DNA of 5,420 nt. Source: a candidate division CSSED10-310 bacterium (lineage in GTDB: Bacteria > CSSED10-310 > JAFGDC01). The translations under genes were made by a program, and so were the position numbers. The notes under the pieces are model-generated. The model was not told the origin of the DNA, did no database searches, and saw nothing but the letters and a program-made list of their open reading frames with translations. The stretch is from positions 1 through 5,420 of the forward strand of contig JAFGDC010000297.1 of NCBI GenBank assembly GCA_016932295.1, in the 5' to 3' direction. Positions 5,271 to 5,420 of the stretch are shown here, one piece after another (the stretch's first letter is position 1; each line of letters starts with the position of its first letter).

Positions 5271-5420
5271 ATGCGACTCACCGTGCGCCGCGCCATGCTG
5301 CTGGCGGCGCTCTGGGGACTGGGGCTGGGGGCGCTCATTCAGGCGCCGTTCCTGGCGGATCCCACGGCCATGGATGACGATGTCAGGCAGCATGCATTCT
5401 GGATGTATGAATGGGATACC
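5271..5420 (+). CDS. N-terminus of a polytopic membrane protein (3' truncated by window)
   Basis: An ATG at 5271 opens a frame that is still open at the window end (50 residues seen). It starts with a basic MRLTVRRA, then one hydrophobic segment (about residues 9-28, rich in Leu, Ala and Gly) and an extracytoplasmic-looking MDDDVRQHAFWMYEWD. The layout (N-terminal helix, then an acidic first periplasmic loop) is that of polytopic envelope proteins. A (D)DDVRQH(V/A)FWM motif of this kind recurs, as I recall it, in large uncharacterised glycosyltransferase-like membrane proteins. The gene begins 11 bases after the thioredoxin/TPR stop and has no recognisable SD, so translation may depend on coupling. 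The start codon and the membrane nature are reasonably supported; the function is not. Confidence 0.65.
   Translation, partial: MRLTVRRAMLLAALWGLGLGALIQAPFLADPTAMDDDVRQHAFWMYEWDT

Overview
The window is a GC-rich bacterial chromosome segment (about 60 % GC by eye). It carries six protein genes, all on the + strand and tightly packed, covering nearly every base. No RNA gene, insertion sequence, CRISPR array or phage gene is visible. The fused response regulator/PP2C phosphatase, the NtrB-like kinase and the candidate promoter upstream of position 4045 would fit a high-GC proteobacterium, perhaps a gammaproteobacterium. Taxonomy cannot be settled from this window.

Layout. Positions 1-465 hold the C-terminal end of a membrane protein that resembles ArnT/PMT-like (GT-39/GT-83 type) glycosyltransferases. 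After a short GC-rich gap comes a 219-residue class I aldolase of the fructose-6-phosphate aldolase/TalC transaldolase family (559-1218). Ten bases later a soluble GAF-containing sensor histidine kinase starts (1229-2872). It overlaps by four bases (ATGA) a fused receiver/PP2C-type (RsbU/SpoIIE) phosphatase (2869-4011). After 33 bases, which contain a possible extended -10 promoter, there is an exported thioredoxin-fold/TPR protein (4045-5259). Eleven bases further, the N-terminus of another polytopic membrane protein begins (5271) and runs off the window.

How the genes may work together. The kinase and the receiver-phosphatase are almost certainly a cognate pair. The kinase senses through GAF domains in the cytoplasm and phosphorylates the receiver, which should switch the attached Ser/Thr phosphatase on or off. 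The usual substrate of such phosphatases is a phosphorylated STAS-domain anti-anti-sigma factor, and none is encoded here, so the output lies elsewhere in the genome. The aldolase sits at the head of the same apparent transcription unit. It keeps every catalytic residue I could align with E. coli FSA, including the Gln and Tyr that separate FSA from true transaldolases. It could therefore make or remove a C3/C6 sugar metabolite related to the signal. The thioredoxin/TPR protein and the two membrane proteins look like envelope functions. The most interesting points are the aldolase-kinase-phosphatase association, the missing phosphatase target, and the departures from consensus in the kinase H-box and the first phosphatase motif.
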